Of a stretch of DNA of 64,000 nt, positions 1 through 8,305 are shown piece by piece. Made by a program: the position numbers and the translations under genes. The notes under the pieces were generated by a model. The model made no database searches and was not told the origin of the DNA. It saw only the letters and a program-made list of their open reading frames with translations. Source of the DNA: Dichotomicrobium thermohalophilum (GTDB lineage Bacteria > Pseudomonadota > Alphaproteobacteria > Rhizobiales > Rhodomicrobiaceae); NCBI RefSeq assembly GCF_003550175.1, contig NZ_QXDF01000001.1, forward strand, positions 2,086,850-2,150,849. Direction: 5' to 3'. Each line of letters begins with the position of its first letter. The stretch's first letter is position 1.

Positions 1-1003
1 GCGCGCCTTCGGCGATGTCGCGCGTGCCGTAGCTGTTGAAATCCGTTGCCGAGAAGCAGAACGCGGCCGGCGTCGAGCGCGCCAGATGGGCGATCGCGGC
101 GGTCACGATATCCCCGCCCCAGGTGTCCTCGATCGTCATGGCGATGCCGCTTTCCACGCACAGGTCGCGCATCAGCTTCGCGCGGGTCAGCCCGCCGACC
201 TTGGAAATCTTCAGGTTGATGATGTCCATCGCATCGTCCGCAAGCCCGCGCACGAGCATGTCAGGGCCGGTGATCACCTCGTCCAGCACGAAGGGGCGCG
301 CGGTGCGCCGCCGGATCGACAGGCACTCTTCGTAGGACCGGCAGGGCTGCTCGATATAAACGTCGAGATCAGCGACCGCCGCGACCACGCGCGCGGCCTC
401 CGCGCGAGTCCAACCGGTGTTGGCGTCCGCCACCAGCACATCGCCCGGCTCAAGGATTGCGCGGCAGGCGCGGATGCGGTCGATATCCGCGTCGGCGTCG
501 CCGCCGACCTTGAGCTGGAACTTGCGATAGCCTTCGGCGCGATAGTCCGTGACGCTGCGGGCCATCGCTTCCGGCGCGTCCTGCGAGATCGCGCGGTAAA
601 GCGCGACCTTACCCTGCGCTGCACCACCCAGGAGTTGATAGACCGGCATCGCGGCCTGCTTGCCGAGGATGTCCCAGCAGGCCACGTCGATCGGCGCCTT
701 CACGTAAGGGTGGCCGCCGAGCGCGCGGTCCATCGCCCGGTTGATCGCACCCAGGTTGGTGGGGTCCAGCCCGATCAGGCGCGGCGCGATTTCCGCCAGC
801 CCGGCGCGCACGCCACGCGCATAGGCCGGTAGATAGGTCGCGCCGAGCGGGCAGCATTCGGCATATCCGGTGATGCCGGCATCCGTTTCGACAGCGACGA
901 CCGTGGAGTCGAAGATCTCGACGGAATGTCCGTCCGACCAGGCGTAGCGCCCTTCCTTCAGCGGCAGGTCGACCTGCCATGCCTTGATGCCGGTGATTTT
1001 CAT
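1..1003 (-). CDS. hpbD: HpbD-like enolase-superfamily epimerase/dehydratase (3' end outside window)
   Basis: Mandelate racemase/muconate-lactonizing fold. The minus-strand frame is open from ATG at 1003 to the window edge (334 residues read), so the C-terminus is missing. Visible are the barrel lysines (KFQLK around 161-165, NLK at 265), metal ligands D193 (VADANTG), E219 (IEQP) and E242 (LDEV), and the IEDTWGGD segment near 291. The N-terminus ([11 protein letters not shown]) matches what I remember of hydroxyproline-betaine 2-epimerase (HpbD), an enzyme that also dehydrates cis-3-hydroxy-L-proline. It lies 8 bp after the hydroxyproline epimerase in the same direction, so it is probably the last known gene of a hydroxyproline/hydroxyproline-betaine operon. 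Family is certain; choice between epimerase and dehydratase is inference. Confidence 0.82.
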   Translation of the reverse strand, partial: MKITGIKAWQVDLPLKEGRYAWSDGHSVEIFDSTVVAVETDAGITGYAECCPLGATYLPAYARGVRAGLAEIAPRLIGLDPTNLGAINRAMDRALGGHPYVKAPIDVACWDILGKQAAMPVYQLLGGAAQGKVALYRAISQDAPEAMARSVTDYRAEGYRKFQLKVGGDADADIDRIRACRAILEPGDVLVADANTGWTRAEAARVVAAVADLDVYIEQPCRSYEECLSIRRRTARPFVLDEVITGPDMLVRGLADDAMDIINLKISKVGGLTRAKLMRDLCVESGIAMTIEDTWGGDIVTAAIAHLARSTPAAFCFSATDFNSYGTRDIAEGA

Positions 1004-1011
1004 TGATCCCT

Positions 1012-2013
1012 CTAAATCACCTGAAAGCCGTGGGCGAACGGGTCGCGGTCATCGATGAAAATGGTGTTGAAGCCGGTCTGGCGCGCCCAGCCGCCGATGG
1101 ACGGGATGATGGCGTCGCGCCCGCCGACGGTCGTCGCCGCCTCCACCCGCCCGTGGAACAGCGAGCCGATGATGCTCTCATGCACGAAGTCGTCGCCGGG
1201 CTGGAGCTTGCCATGCGCGGCCCATTGCGCCATGCGCGCCGAGGTGCCGGTGCCGCAGGGCGAGCGGTCGATGGCGCGGTCGCCATAGAAGACGGCGTTG
1301 CGCGCGGTCGCGCCTTCCACCGTTGGCGCGCCGGTCCATAGCACGTGAGTCAGGCCGCGGATGTCGGGGTTCTCGGGGTGGATGAACTCGTGCGCCGCGT
1401 TGAGCCGTTCGCGCAACACCGGGCTCCAGCGGATCAGGTCGGCGGCACTGACCTCGGCGATGTCGGAGAACGCCGCCTGCGGCTCGACGATCGCATAGAA
1501 ATTTCCCCCAAAGGCCACATCAACGGTCAACGCGCCCAGTTCGGGCACCTCGGCCTCCAGCCCTTCCGTGTAAAGGAACGACGGTACGTTGGTGATGCGC
1601 ACCTCCTCCACCCACGGCCCGTCCTGCGTGTAAGTTGCCACGACCAGCCCGGCGGGCGTGTCGAGCCGCACTTCTCCCGGCGTCTTCGGCTGGATCAGCC
1701 CATTCTCCAGCGCCATGGTCACGGTGCCGATCGTGCCGTGCCCGCACATGTAGAGACACCCCGACGTCTCGATGAACAGGATGCCGATATCGCAGTCCTC
1801 GCGCGTCGGCGGGTAGAGGATCGCGCCGGACATCATGTCATGCCCGCGCGGCTCAAACATCAGCCCGGTCCTGATCCAGTCGTACTGGCTGAGGAAATGC
1901 GCGCGGCGCTCCAGCATCGTGTCGCCATCAAGCAGCGGCCCACCGCCCGCGACGAGCCGGACCGGATTGCCGCAGGTGTGGCCGTCGATGCAGGAGAAGG
2001 TGTGCCGTGCCAT
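1012..2013 (-). CDS. 4-hydroxyproline 2-epimerase (proline racemase family)
   Basis: 333-residue proline-racemase-fold protein. It should interconvert trans-4-hydroxy-L-proline and cis-4-hydroxy-D-proline through two cysteine acid/bases. Both are present: Cys90 in MCGHGTIG and Cys253 in [10 protein letters not shown]. That separates it from trans-3-hydroxyproline dehydratases, which have Thr at one of these sites. ATG at 2013 is chosen over an upstream in-frame start (2043) because it lies 1 bp after the stop of the preceding FAD enzyme. It produces the D-isomer that the neighbouring oxidoreductase should oxidise. Confidence 0.88.
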   Translation of the reverse strand: MARHTFSCIDGHTCGNPVRLVAGGGPLLDGDTMLERRAHFLSQYDWIRTGLMFEPRGHDMMSGAILYPPTREDCDIGILFIETSGCLYMCGHGTIGTVTMALENGLIQPKTPGEVRLDTPAGLVVATYTQDGPWVEEVRITNVPSFLYTEGLEAEVPELGALTVDVAFGGNFYAIVEPQAAFSDIAEVSAADLIRWSPVLRERLNAAHEFIHPENPDIRGLTHVLWTGAPTVEGATARNAVFYGDRAIDRSPCGTGTSARMAQWAAHGKLQPGDDFVHESIIGSLFHGRVEAATTVGGRDAIIPSIGGWARQTGFNTIFIDDRDPFAHGFQVI

Positions 2014-2014
2014 G

Positions 2015-3280
2015 TCAAAACCTCTGCGGGCTGAAGGGCGCAAGGTCGATCGGCGGCTGTGCGCCGGTTATCAGGTCGCGGATGAGCCGGCCTGTCGCCG
2101 CCGACTGCGTCAGGCCCAGATGCCCGTGCCCGAATGCGTAGATGATATCCCGGGATGCGCGGGAAAATCCAATGGCGGGCAATGTGTCGGGCAATGACGG
2201 GCGGAAGCCCATCCATTGCGTGCCGCCTTCGGTCTTGAGGCCGGGCAGGAAGTCGGCGGCCTTCTTCAGCATCGCGTCCGCGCGGGCATAGTTTGGTTTG
2301 CGCGTCAGCCCGCCGAGTTCGACAGCGCCGCCAACCCGGATACCTGAGGACAGCCGCGAGATCACGAAGCCATGCTCGCCGAACACGAGAAACGTCCTCA
2401 AGTCGAACGCATCGGGCGGCAGCGTCGTGTTATAGCCGCGCTCGGTCTCCAGCGGGATGTGGTCGCCCAGGCGCGCGGCGAGCGGCTTAGACCACGCTCC
2501 GGCGGCGATAACCGCGCGGTTTCCGGTAAGCTGGCGGCCGTCCGTCAGATCGACTGTCACCCCTCCCTCGGCGGGCCTTACCTGTGTGACGTTTGCTTCG
2601 ATGAAACCGCCACCGCGCTCCAGCACGTCGTCCGCGATTGCCTTCGCGAATTCATAGGGATCGGCCACCGATTGCCAGGACGGGACGAACGTCCCCGCCA
2701 CGAAACGCGAGGACAAGCCGGGCTGCAACTCGGCCAGCCGCGACCCGCGCACATGCTCGAAGGGGATGCCCGCCGCCTCCCGCCGGCGCCAGCCGGGAAG
2801 CGCGGCCTTGAACGCGGCTTCGCTCTCGTAAAGCTCAAGCGAGCCGTCCGAATTGACCATATGCTCGAGGCCACAGGCCGACACCGTCGTGGCCATCTCG
2901 TCCCGCGCCAGATGCATCAGCGCGGCCTGCGCTCTGATGCTCGCCTCGACTCTGTCCGGCCAGCCCGCGCGCCAGAATCGCAGCAGCCACGGGAAGATTC
3001 GCGGGAAATAACCTGCGGGGATCGTCAGCGGCCCGAGCGGGTCGAGCAGCCAGCGCGGCACCTTGCTCAGCATCCCGGCGGTTGCCAGCGGCATGATGTC
3101 GGAGAACGCGAGCCCGCCGGCGTTGCGCTCGCTGGTCTCGCGCGCGATGCCCTTGCGGTCGATCAGCGTGACGCGCCGGCCGCCCTCCTGCAGCTTCTGC
3201 GCGGTGGCAAGGCCAATGATGCCCGCGCCCACGATGATGACATCGTGCTCGGTCTGCGCCGCCATCGTCTCCCGGCTCAC
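2015..3280 (-). CDS. FAD-dependent D-amino-acid (cis-4-hydroxy-D-proline) oxidoreductase
   Basis: 421-residue DadA/DAO-type flavoprotein. The N-terminal dinucleotide-binding motif VGAGIIG (about residues 16-22) is followed by a DAO-fold body; the C-terminus has a glycine-rich FAD-contact stretch (FGHGHLG). Expected reaction: cis-4-hydroxy-D-proline to delta-1-pyrroline-4-hydroxy-2-carboxylate. The GTG start at 3280 forms a GTGA overlap with the stop of the upstream DapA-like gene; an ATG five codons later (3265) is the alternative. Substrate is inferred from the flanking epimerase and deaminase; generic D-amino-acid dehydrogenase is the fallback. Confidence 0.83.
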   Translation of the reverse strand: MSRETMAAQTEHDVIIVGAGIIGLATAQKLQEGGRRVTLIDRKGIARETSERNAGGLAFSDIMPLATAGMLSKVPRWLLDPLGPLTIPAGYFPRIFPWLLRFWRAGWPDRVEASIRAQAALMHLARDEMATTVSACGLEHMVNSDGSLELYESEAAFKAALPGWRRREAAGIPFEHVRGSRLAELQPGLSSRFVAGTFVPSWQSVADPYEFAKAIADDVLERGGGFIEANVTQVRPAEGGVTVDLTDGRQLTGNRAVIAAGAWSKPLAARLGDHIPLETERGYNTTLPPDAFDLRTFLVFGEHGFVISRLSSGIRVGGAVELGGLTRKPNYARADAMLKKAADFLPGLKTEGGTQWMGFRPSLPDTLPAIGFSRASRDIIYAFGHGHLGLTQSAATGRLIRDLITGAQPPIDLAPFSPQRF

Positions 3281-4179
3281 GCGGCGAGCTGCGGACGCGT
3301 TTCGATCGCGCGGCGCACGATCGCCTCGACCCTGGCGCGCTCCTCGCCAATCAGCGTCAGGCGCGGCGGGCGGACATACTCGCTGCCGTAGCCTGTCATC
3401 TGGTTCGCAAGCTTTATGTACTGCACGAGCTTCACATCCGTGTCGAGGTGCAGCAGCGGCATGAACCAGCGGTAAAGCGCCAGCGCTTCGTCGAGCTTGC
3501 CGGCCTCGGCCAGCTTGAACAGCCGCACCGATTCATGCGGGAAGCAGTTGGCCATTCCGGCCACCCAGCCGACCGCGCCGAACAGGATGTTCTCCAGCGC
3601 CAGATCATCCACGCCGCAGAACAGTTTGTAGCGGTCGCCGAGGCGGTTGATCATGTCGGTCATGCGCCGGCTGTCATGGCTGGATTCCTTGACCGCGACG
3701 ATGTTGGCCTCGCTGGCGAGGTCGGCGAAGTCTTCCGGGCTAAGATCGACCTTGTAGGACACCCGGTTGTTGTAGATCATGATGGGCAGGTCGGTCGCGC
3801 GCGCCACGGCGCGGAAATGCGTGATCGCCTCGCGCGCGTCCTGCTCGTAAACCATGCAGGGGAGCACCATCAGCCCGTCGGCGCCGGCGTCCTTCATGCG
3901 CCTGGCGGCGTCAATGGCGAAGGCGGTCGTGTATTCCGCAACGCCCGCGAGGACCGGCACGCGCCCCTGCGCGGCTTTGACGGCGGCTTTGACGACGGCG
4001 GCCTTCTCGTCCAGCGTCAGCGAGTTGTTCTCGCCCAGCGTGCCAAGCATCACGAAGCCTTCGCAGCCCGCCTCGATACACTGCGCGATGTGCCGCGCCG
4101 TCGCGTCTAGATCGAGCGCCCCGTCGGGCTTCATCTCGGTCATCAGCGCAGGCATGACGCCTTGCCAGTTCACATCCAT
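3277..4179 (-). CDS. DapA-family 1-pyrroline-4-hydroxy-2-carboxylate deaminase
   Basis: 300-residue TIM-barrel protein of the dihydrodipicolinate synthase/N-acetylneuraminate lyase superfamily. The Schiff-base lysine is in IVAVKESS (about residue 164), the conserved Tyr in IMIYNN, and the substrate-loop motif is GTLGENNSL. It is first in a four-gene operon, immediately before the FAD oxidoreductase. In bacterial hydroxyproline catabolism a DapA-like enzyme deaminates and dehydrates the pyrroline product to 2-oxoglutarate semialdehyde. Lysine biosynthesis DapA is unlikely in this setting. The semialdehyde dehydrogenase needed next was not seen in this window. Confidence 0.83.
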   Translation of the reverse strand: MDVNWQGVMPALMTEMKPDGALDLDATARHIAQCIEAGCEGFVMLGTLGENNSLTLDEKAAVVKAAVKAAQGRVPVLAGVAEYTTAFAIDAARRMKDAGADGLMVLPCMVYEQDAREAITHFRAVARATDLPIMIYNNRVSYKVDLSPEDFADLASEANIVAVKESSHDSRRMTDMINRLGDRYKLFCGVDDLALENILFGAVGWVAGMANCFPHESVRLFKLAEAGKLDEALALYRWFMPLLHLDTDVKLVQYIKLANQMTGYGSEYVRPPRLTLIGEERARVEAIVRRAIETRPQLAA

Positions 4180-4295
4180 CTCGGTTCTCCCCTTCTCGGC
4201 GCGGTTCTAGCGAATTCTGGAGACTTAGCCCAGACGTCCATGCCCCGGAAAGCCTCTCCTGCCGAGGGAGAGGCGTGCAACCGCCCGCCCCATGC

Positions 4296-4313
4296 TGTCA
4301 TGTGGACCTGACA
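4296..4313. promoter_or_regulatory. Inverted repeat TGTCA-N8-TGACA, possible operator
   Basis: Perfect 5-bp arms at 4296-4300 and 4309-4313, about 117 bp upstream of the DapA-like start. Spacing and position would suit a dimeric repressor (for example GntR type) controlling the hydroxyproline operon. Short arms make chance occurrence possible; no regulator gene lies beside it. Confidence 0.3.
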
Positions 4314-4318
4314 CTTTT

Positions 4319-4364
4319 TCGCGAGATGCGGGATGAAAGGGTCGCGCTGGACTACATCTCGCGA
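4319..4364. promoter_or_regulatory. 10-bp perfect inverted repeat TCGCGAGATG / CATCTCGCGA
   Basis: Arms at 4319-4328 and 4355-4364, separated by 26 bp, abut a TATACT (-10-like) hexamer at 4365-4370 on the plus strand, ahead of the YeeE/PCGL operon. The long arm makes chance unlikely. It may be a pair of half-operators or an attenuator-like stem; the regulator is unknown. Confidence 0.4.
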
Positions 4365-4540
4365 TATACTGGATGCTCTTTTCGCTACCAAGCCGCGGGC
4401 GGCAGCCGGGCGAAGGCGGAAAGGTAGGGCTTCTGGTCCGGCCTTAACCGGCGGGTTGGAAACGGGACGGATGTCCGTTGCGGCGATTGCGGCACTGACA
4501 CGCCATCGCCGTAGCGCTGTCAAAATGGGGATATGACGGC

Positions 4541-5809
4541 GTGGTCGCGCAAGATATCGCAAAGCAGCAAGAAACTGGAAGTGCCAGCATCGGATCCTCA
4601 GCGGAGACCACCCTCCGCATCAGCGGCACCGACAAGGCCTTCGGTCTTCTGGCGGTTCTGGGTCTTCTGGTCATCAGCCTGATCCTTCAACACGAAGTCT
4701 CCACACAGAAAGCGATCCTGTTTCTCGTCGGCGCGGGTTTGGGCGTGTCGCTGTTCCGCTCGCTGATTGGCTGCACAGGCGGCTGGCGGCGCTTCATCCG
4801 CCTGGGCCGCAGCGACGCGGTCCGCTCGCACCTCCTGCTGCTCGCCGGGCTGTCGATCGCGTTTTTTCCCATCGTCGGTGCAGCGTTTCCCGACATTCAG
4901 GCGAGCGCGGCCTTGGGCCCGGTCAGCCTTTCGGTATTGGTCGGGGCGTTGATCTTCGGTTTTGGCATGCAGCTCGGTGGCGGCTGCGGGTCCGGAACGC
5001 TGTTCACCGCCGGGAGCGGCAACGTGAAGATGGTCATCACCCTGATCTTCTTCATCGTCGGCGCGACGATCGGCTCTTTACACCTGCCCGCCTGGCTGGA
5101 ACTGCCGAACATGGGACCGGTCTCGACAGTCAACGCCGTTGGCTGGCCCACTGCGCTGGGGGTGCAGCTCGCTGTGATCGCAGCGCTCTATCTGTGGGTC
5201 CGGCGCATAGAGGCGCGACGTTGTGGCGACGTGCTGGACATTCGCGCTGAGGACGGCCCCCAGATGCCGTTCATCGACCGCCTAATCTTTGGCCCCTGGC
5301 CACTTTTGTGGGGGGTCATCGGCATTGCGATCTTCAGCCTGCTGACGCTGCTCATCGCGGGTCATCCGTGGTCGATTACGTTCGCGCTGGGGCTTTGGGG
5401 CACCAAGATCGCCGCGGCCCTCGGCTTCGACGTCGCAAACTGGACCTACTGGTCTAGCGGCTATCCCGCGTTGGCACTGCAGCGCAGCGTGCTGGAAGAC
5501 ACCACCTCGGTGATGGATTTTGGCGTGATCCTCGGCGCGCTGCTGGCCGCGGCAATTTCTGGTCGCTTCGCGGCGAGCCAACCCATCAAGCTGAACGCGC
5601 TGGTGCTCGCGGTGATCGGCGGGCTATTGCTCGGTTATGGCGCCCGTCTGGCCTTCGGCTGCAACATCGGCGGACTGCTGGCCGGCACGGCGACGGGCAG
5701 CATGCATGGTTGGCTCTGGCTGCTCGCCGGGTTCACCGGAAGCTGGATCGGCGTCTATGCCCGCATCTGGTTCGGACTGGACGGCCCGATGGAGAAGAAG
5801 AATGGATAA
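4541..5809 (+). CDS. YeeE/YedE (TsuA-like) sulfur-compound transporter
   Basis: 422-residue polytopic inner-membrane protein of the YeeE/YedE family, whose characterised member TsuA takes up thiosulfate through a relay of membrane cysteines. Two homologous halves are visible, each with the family signature: GGGCGSG around Cys149 in the first half and FGCNIGG near residue 374 in the second; Cys78 (LIGCTGG) is a further candidate relay residue. The N-terminal 30 residues are polar, so the true start could be internal; GTG 4541 is the only start giving the full frame. It overlaps the PCGL-repeat gene by 8 bp, implying translational coupling, and is followed by a rhodanese, which supports sulfane-sulfur transport. 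Confidence 0.85.
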   Translation: MVAQDIAKQQETGSASIGSSAETTLRISGTDKAFGLLAVLGLLVISLILQHEVSTQKAILFLVGAGLGVSLFRSLIGCTGGWRRFIRLGRSDAVRSHLLLLAGLSIAFFPIVGAAFPDIQASAALGPVSLSVLVGALIFGFGMQLGGGCGSGTLFTAGSGNVKMVITLIFFIVGATIGSLHLPAWLELPNMGPVSTVNAVGWPTALGVQLAVIAALYLWVRRIEARRCGDVLDIRAEDGPQMPFIDRLIFGPWPLLWGVIGIAIFSLLTLLIAGHPWSITFALGLWGTKIAAALGFDVANWTYWSSGYPALALQRSVLEDTTSVMDFGVILGALLAAAISGRFAASQPIKLNALVLAVIGGLLLGYGARLAFGCNIGGLLAGTATGSMHGWLWLLAGFTGSWIGVYARIWFGLDGPMEKKNG

Positions 5810-6296
5810 GCTCTCCAACAGCCTGGTGATGGGCTCGGTGCTCACCGCGGCAACGCTCGGGGTTATCATCGATCACACCAGCCACAAGCTCCCGGAGCCG
5901 GCGCAGGAAGCAGGCGCGCAAAGCGGCAGTGTCGCGGCCACGGACGCCACGCCCTGCGGGCTCGGAGGAGGGGCGAGTCCCTGCGGATTGACGGCGGCTG
6001 GCGGGACGCCATGCGGCCTGGGCGCTGGCGGCACACCCTGCGGACTTGGCGGAACGCCCTGCGGGTTGACGGCCGGCGGCACACCCTGCGGCCTGGGCGG
6101 GACACCTTGCGGGCTTGGCGCCAGCCCGTGCGGCCTGACAGCTGGCGGAACACCCTGCGGCCTCGGGGGCAGCCCCTGCGGTCTGAGCGAGTCGCCTTGC
6201 GGCCTCGGCGGTACACCTTGCGGCCTCGGCGGTGACGATGCCTTTTCCGACAATGCCTCGCCCTGCGGACTGGGCGGCTCGCCATGCGGCTTGTAG
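5802..6296 (+). CDS. Membrane-anchored PCGL-repeat protein (14 repeats), function unknown
   Basis: 164 residues. Residues 1-4 are polar, then a hydrophobic segment (about 7-23) could be a signal anchor or uncleaved signal peptide, then a short linker rich in Ala, Glu and Gln, then from about residue 49 to the end a Gly/Thr/Ser/Ala-rich domain built of 14 copies of the tetrapeptide PCGL spaced mostly 7-9 residues apart. Every cysteine lies in a PCGL unit; the domain is almost devoid of charge except GGDDAFSDN before the last two copies. ATG 5802 overlaps the transporter stop by 8 bp. I do not recognise the family. The setting (YeeE transporter, exported rhodanese) suggests an extracytoplasmic multi-thiol protein that binds sulfane sulfur or metal; a multi-core modified peptide is another option. 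Confidence 0.75.
   Translation: MDKLSNSLVMGSVLTAATLGVIIDHTSHKLPEPAQEAGAQSGSVAATDATPCGLGGGASPCGLTAAGGTPCGLGAGGTPCGLGGTPCGLTAGGTPCGLGGTPCGLGASPCGLTAGGTPCGLGGSPCGLSESPCGLGGTPCGLGGDDAFSDNASPCGLGGSPCGL
5946..6296 (+). repeat. Tandem coding repeat encoding PCGL units
   Basis: Fourteen imperfect copies of a roughly 18-27 bp unit whose core reads CCNTGCGGNCTN, all in one frame. Third positions vary between copies and spacer length changes in multiples of three, so the array has been kept under coding selection rather than being a fresh duplication. Confidence 0.85.
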
Positions 6297-6341
6297 CGGG
6301 CCGGGACAGGCCGCGCGCAGACGCTGAAAGAAGGACGGCCG

Positions 6342-7019
6342 ATGCGGCACAATCAAGCAGCAGCCTCCGATACGGCGACGGACAACCCATCCCCGACACC
6401 GTCCCAGGGGCAGCACCGGGCGGCAATGGACCTTGTGGCCTGCCTCCAGAGCTTCGCCGTGCAGAATACCAACGCCGTTCTGGCCATCCTTGGCGATACG
6501 CCTTTCGTTGCGAACAAGCATTATCCGGAGGGCGACCTGGTCTTTGGCGGCGGCCTTTGGCGCGCTTATTACCACGCCCACGACATGCCAGGCGCCCCTG
6601 ACAGCCGGATGCATGGCCACTTCCACGTCTTTGCCCGGCCGGACGCAAATTTCGGCTATGCGCATGTCATCGGCCTTGCGGTGGATGGCAACGGCCAGCC
6701 GCTCAAATGGTTCACGACCAATCACTGGGTTACGGGCGAAGCCTGGCGCCCCGGCGAAGAACTCGCGGCCTGTGTGCCGCCGGTCGAACCGGAAGACGCG
6801 CCGCCGGCGGCACGCTGGCTCTCGGCGATGCTGCGTTTCGGCGCGCCGGCCTTTCCAGAGCTGCTGGCTGAACGCGACGCCACCCTGGCGGCTCACCGCG
6901 CGCGCACCGAGCAGAGCGAAGAAGAGGCGCGCGCCGATAGGACGCTCTATTTGCTGTCCCAGCGCGAAATCGACCTTATGGAGGAGCTTCGCGCGGCCCT
7001 CGCACTCGAAGGAGATTGA
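6342..7019 (+). CDS. Uncharacterised His-rich cytoplasmic protein of the PCGL operon
   Basis: 225 residues with no signal peptide or membrane segment. A polar, probably disordered N-terminus (1-28) precedes a compact central region with a cluster of histidines: WRAYYHAH (H78, H80) and HGHFHVF (H91, H93, H95), then HVIGLAVDGNG and WFTTNHWVTGE. The C-terminal 55 residues look helical and charged. It starts 45 bp after the PCGL gene, ahead of the rhodanese, so it is probably co-transcribed. The His cluster could bind a metal and the fold could be enzymatic, but I cannot assign a family with confidence. Confidence 0.7.
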   Translation: MRHNQAAASDTATDNPSPTPSQGQHRAAMDLVACLQSFAVQNTNAVLAILGDTPFVANKHYPEGDLVFGGGLWRAYYHAHDMPGAPDSRMHGHFHVFARPDANFGYAHVIGLAVDGNGQPLKWFTTNHWVTGEAWRPGEELAACVPPVEPEDAPPAARWLSAMLRFGAPAFPELLAERDATLAAHRARTEQSEEEARADRTLYLLSQREIDLMEELRAALALEGD

Positions 7020-7232
7020 CAGCGTTCCAGAGATCCGCACCGAGCGATCGGGTGGACACGAGGCGGTCGGGAGACAGGATCTGGCGTGAACTGCGCCGGC
7101 CCGGCCATACGGAAGCGACGAAACGGAGCACTCGCTTACAGGCTTTTTCTGGTTGCCTTCGGAGCCACGCGAGCCCGCGCGTTTCGTCCGCCAACGCTTC
7201 AAGCGAAGCGACATGCAAGGGAGGAAACAGCC

Positions 7233-8180
7233 ATGAAGTCGCTTTTGGGTATCGTTGTCGGCACGTTTGTCGCGGCCATGTCGAGCGCCGCGCTGGCGAG
7301 CCAGCCGCTCGTCAGTGTCGATTGGCTGAAGGCCAACCTCGACAACCCTGAAGTCGTCGTCCTCGACATCCGCAGCGCGGTCAGCGGATCGTCGAAGGAA
7401 AGCTATGCCCGCGCGCACATTCCAGGCGCCATTCACTCTGACTATGTCAAAGACGGCTGGCGGGTAAAGGACAAGAACGGCATCCGCGGCATGCTACCGG
7501 GTGCGGACCATCTCGCCAAACTCATCGGCGGGCTCGGCATCGACAACGATTCGCATGTTGTCGTCGTGTCGCGCGGGGCCAACAGTCTCGAGATGGGCGC
7601 AGCGACCCGCGTCTACTGGACCTTCAAGATCGCCGGACATGACAAGGTCTCGATCCTCAATGGCGGGCTGGCGGCCTGGGTGGCCGAGCGCGACGAGAAG
7701 ACCAAGCGGCCGGTCAATCCGCTGGAAAGCGGCGTGGTGCAGCGTGAGCCCACGACTTTCGAGGTCACTATGCGTCCCGAACTGCTCGCGACGAAGGAAG
7801 ACGTTCAGGCGGCGCTTGAAGCTGGGACACCCCTGATCGATCACCGGCCGACGCACCAGCATCTCGGCGTCACCAAGCCCGGTCCCGTTGCGCGGCCCGG
7901 AACGATCCCCGGCGCGTTAAGCGTGCCCGAAACCTGGCTGACGATTAACGACGGCGGCGTGATGCGTCCGAAGGCCCAAATGACCAAGCTTTACGAAGCG
8001 GCCGGCGCGCCAACCTCTGGCGACGTCATCAATTTCTGCAATTCGGGCCACTGGGCTTCGCTCGGGTGGTTCGTGAGTTCCGAAATCCTCGGCAACCAAA
8101 ACGCCAAGCTCTATGACGGTTCGATGATCGAGTGGAGCAAGACAGACCTGCCGATGGAGCAGAAGGTCTCACTGCAGTAA
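7233..8180 (+). CDS. Exported rhodanese (thiosulfate/3-mercaptopyruvate sulfurtransferase)
   Basis: 315 residues. ATG 7233 follows GGGAGGAAA and opens a cleavable signal peptide (MKSLLG... AALA-SQP, cleavage near 22-23). Two rhodanese domains follow: an N-terminal one beginning VSVDWLKANL with VVVLDIRS, and a catalytic C-terminal one with Cys269 in NFCNSGHWAS. The enzyme should move sulfane sulfur from thiosulfate or mercaptopyruvate to a thiol acceptor in the periplasm, where the PCGL protein would also be exposed. Last gene of the operon, followed by a strong terminator. Confidence 0.88.
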   Translation: MKSLLGIVVGTFVAAMSSAALASQPLVSVDWLKANLDNPEVVVLDIRSAVSGSSKESYARAHIPGAIHSDYVKDGWRVKDKNGIRGMLPGADHLAKLIGGLGIDNDSHVVVVSRGANSLEMGAATRVYWTFKIAGHDKVSILNGGLAAWVAERDEKTKRPVNPLESGVVQREPTTFEVTMRPELLATKEDVQAALEAGTPLIDHRPTHQHLGVTKPGPVARPGTIPGALSVPETWLTINDGGVMRPKAQMTKLYEAAGAPTSGDVINFCNSGHWASLGWFVSSEILGNQNAKLYDGSMIEWSKTDLPMEQKVSLQ

Positions 8181-8214
8181 ACTCACGCTCAGCGACGCAG
8201 AGCCTCCGCAAGGC

Positions 8215-8244
8215 AAGTGGCGCCCCACTGGGCGCCACTTTTTT
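8215..8244 (+). terminator. Rho-independent terminator of the YeeE-PCGL-rhodanese operon
   Basis: Perfect 10-bp stem AAGTGGCGCC / GGCGCCACTT (8215-8224, 8231-8240), 6-nt loop, then four further T residues. It sits 35 bp after the rhodanese stop. Confidence 0.9.
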
Positions 8245-8305
8245 GTCCGTTGCAGCTTGCCCGCGCAAGCCGGAGATCGGCCCATCTCCCCGCCCGATGG
8301 CGGCG

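Larger units (their letters stand above)
4180..4540. other. Divergent intergenic region between hydroxyproline operon and sulfur operon
   Basis: About 360 bp without a convincing gene. It must carry the promoters of two divergent operons. Two perfect inverted repeats lie in the middle and are listed separately. A TATACT hexamer at 4365-4370 could be a plus-strand -10 element, but I see no good -35 partner. The rest is unremarkable GC-rich sequence. Confidence 0.5.

Noticed and set aside
5946..6296. CRISPR-like array
   Set aside because: The repeats are short, in-frame and coding, with no unique spacers of constant length and no cas genes.
5733..7436. 567-residue minus-strand open frame across the PCGL gene and its neighbours
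   Set aside because: Shadow frame: Pro/Gln/Arg-rich translation antisense to the repeats, no ribosome-binding site, no recognisable domain, while the plus-strand genes have clear signatures.
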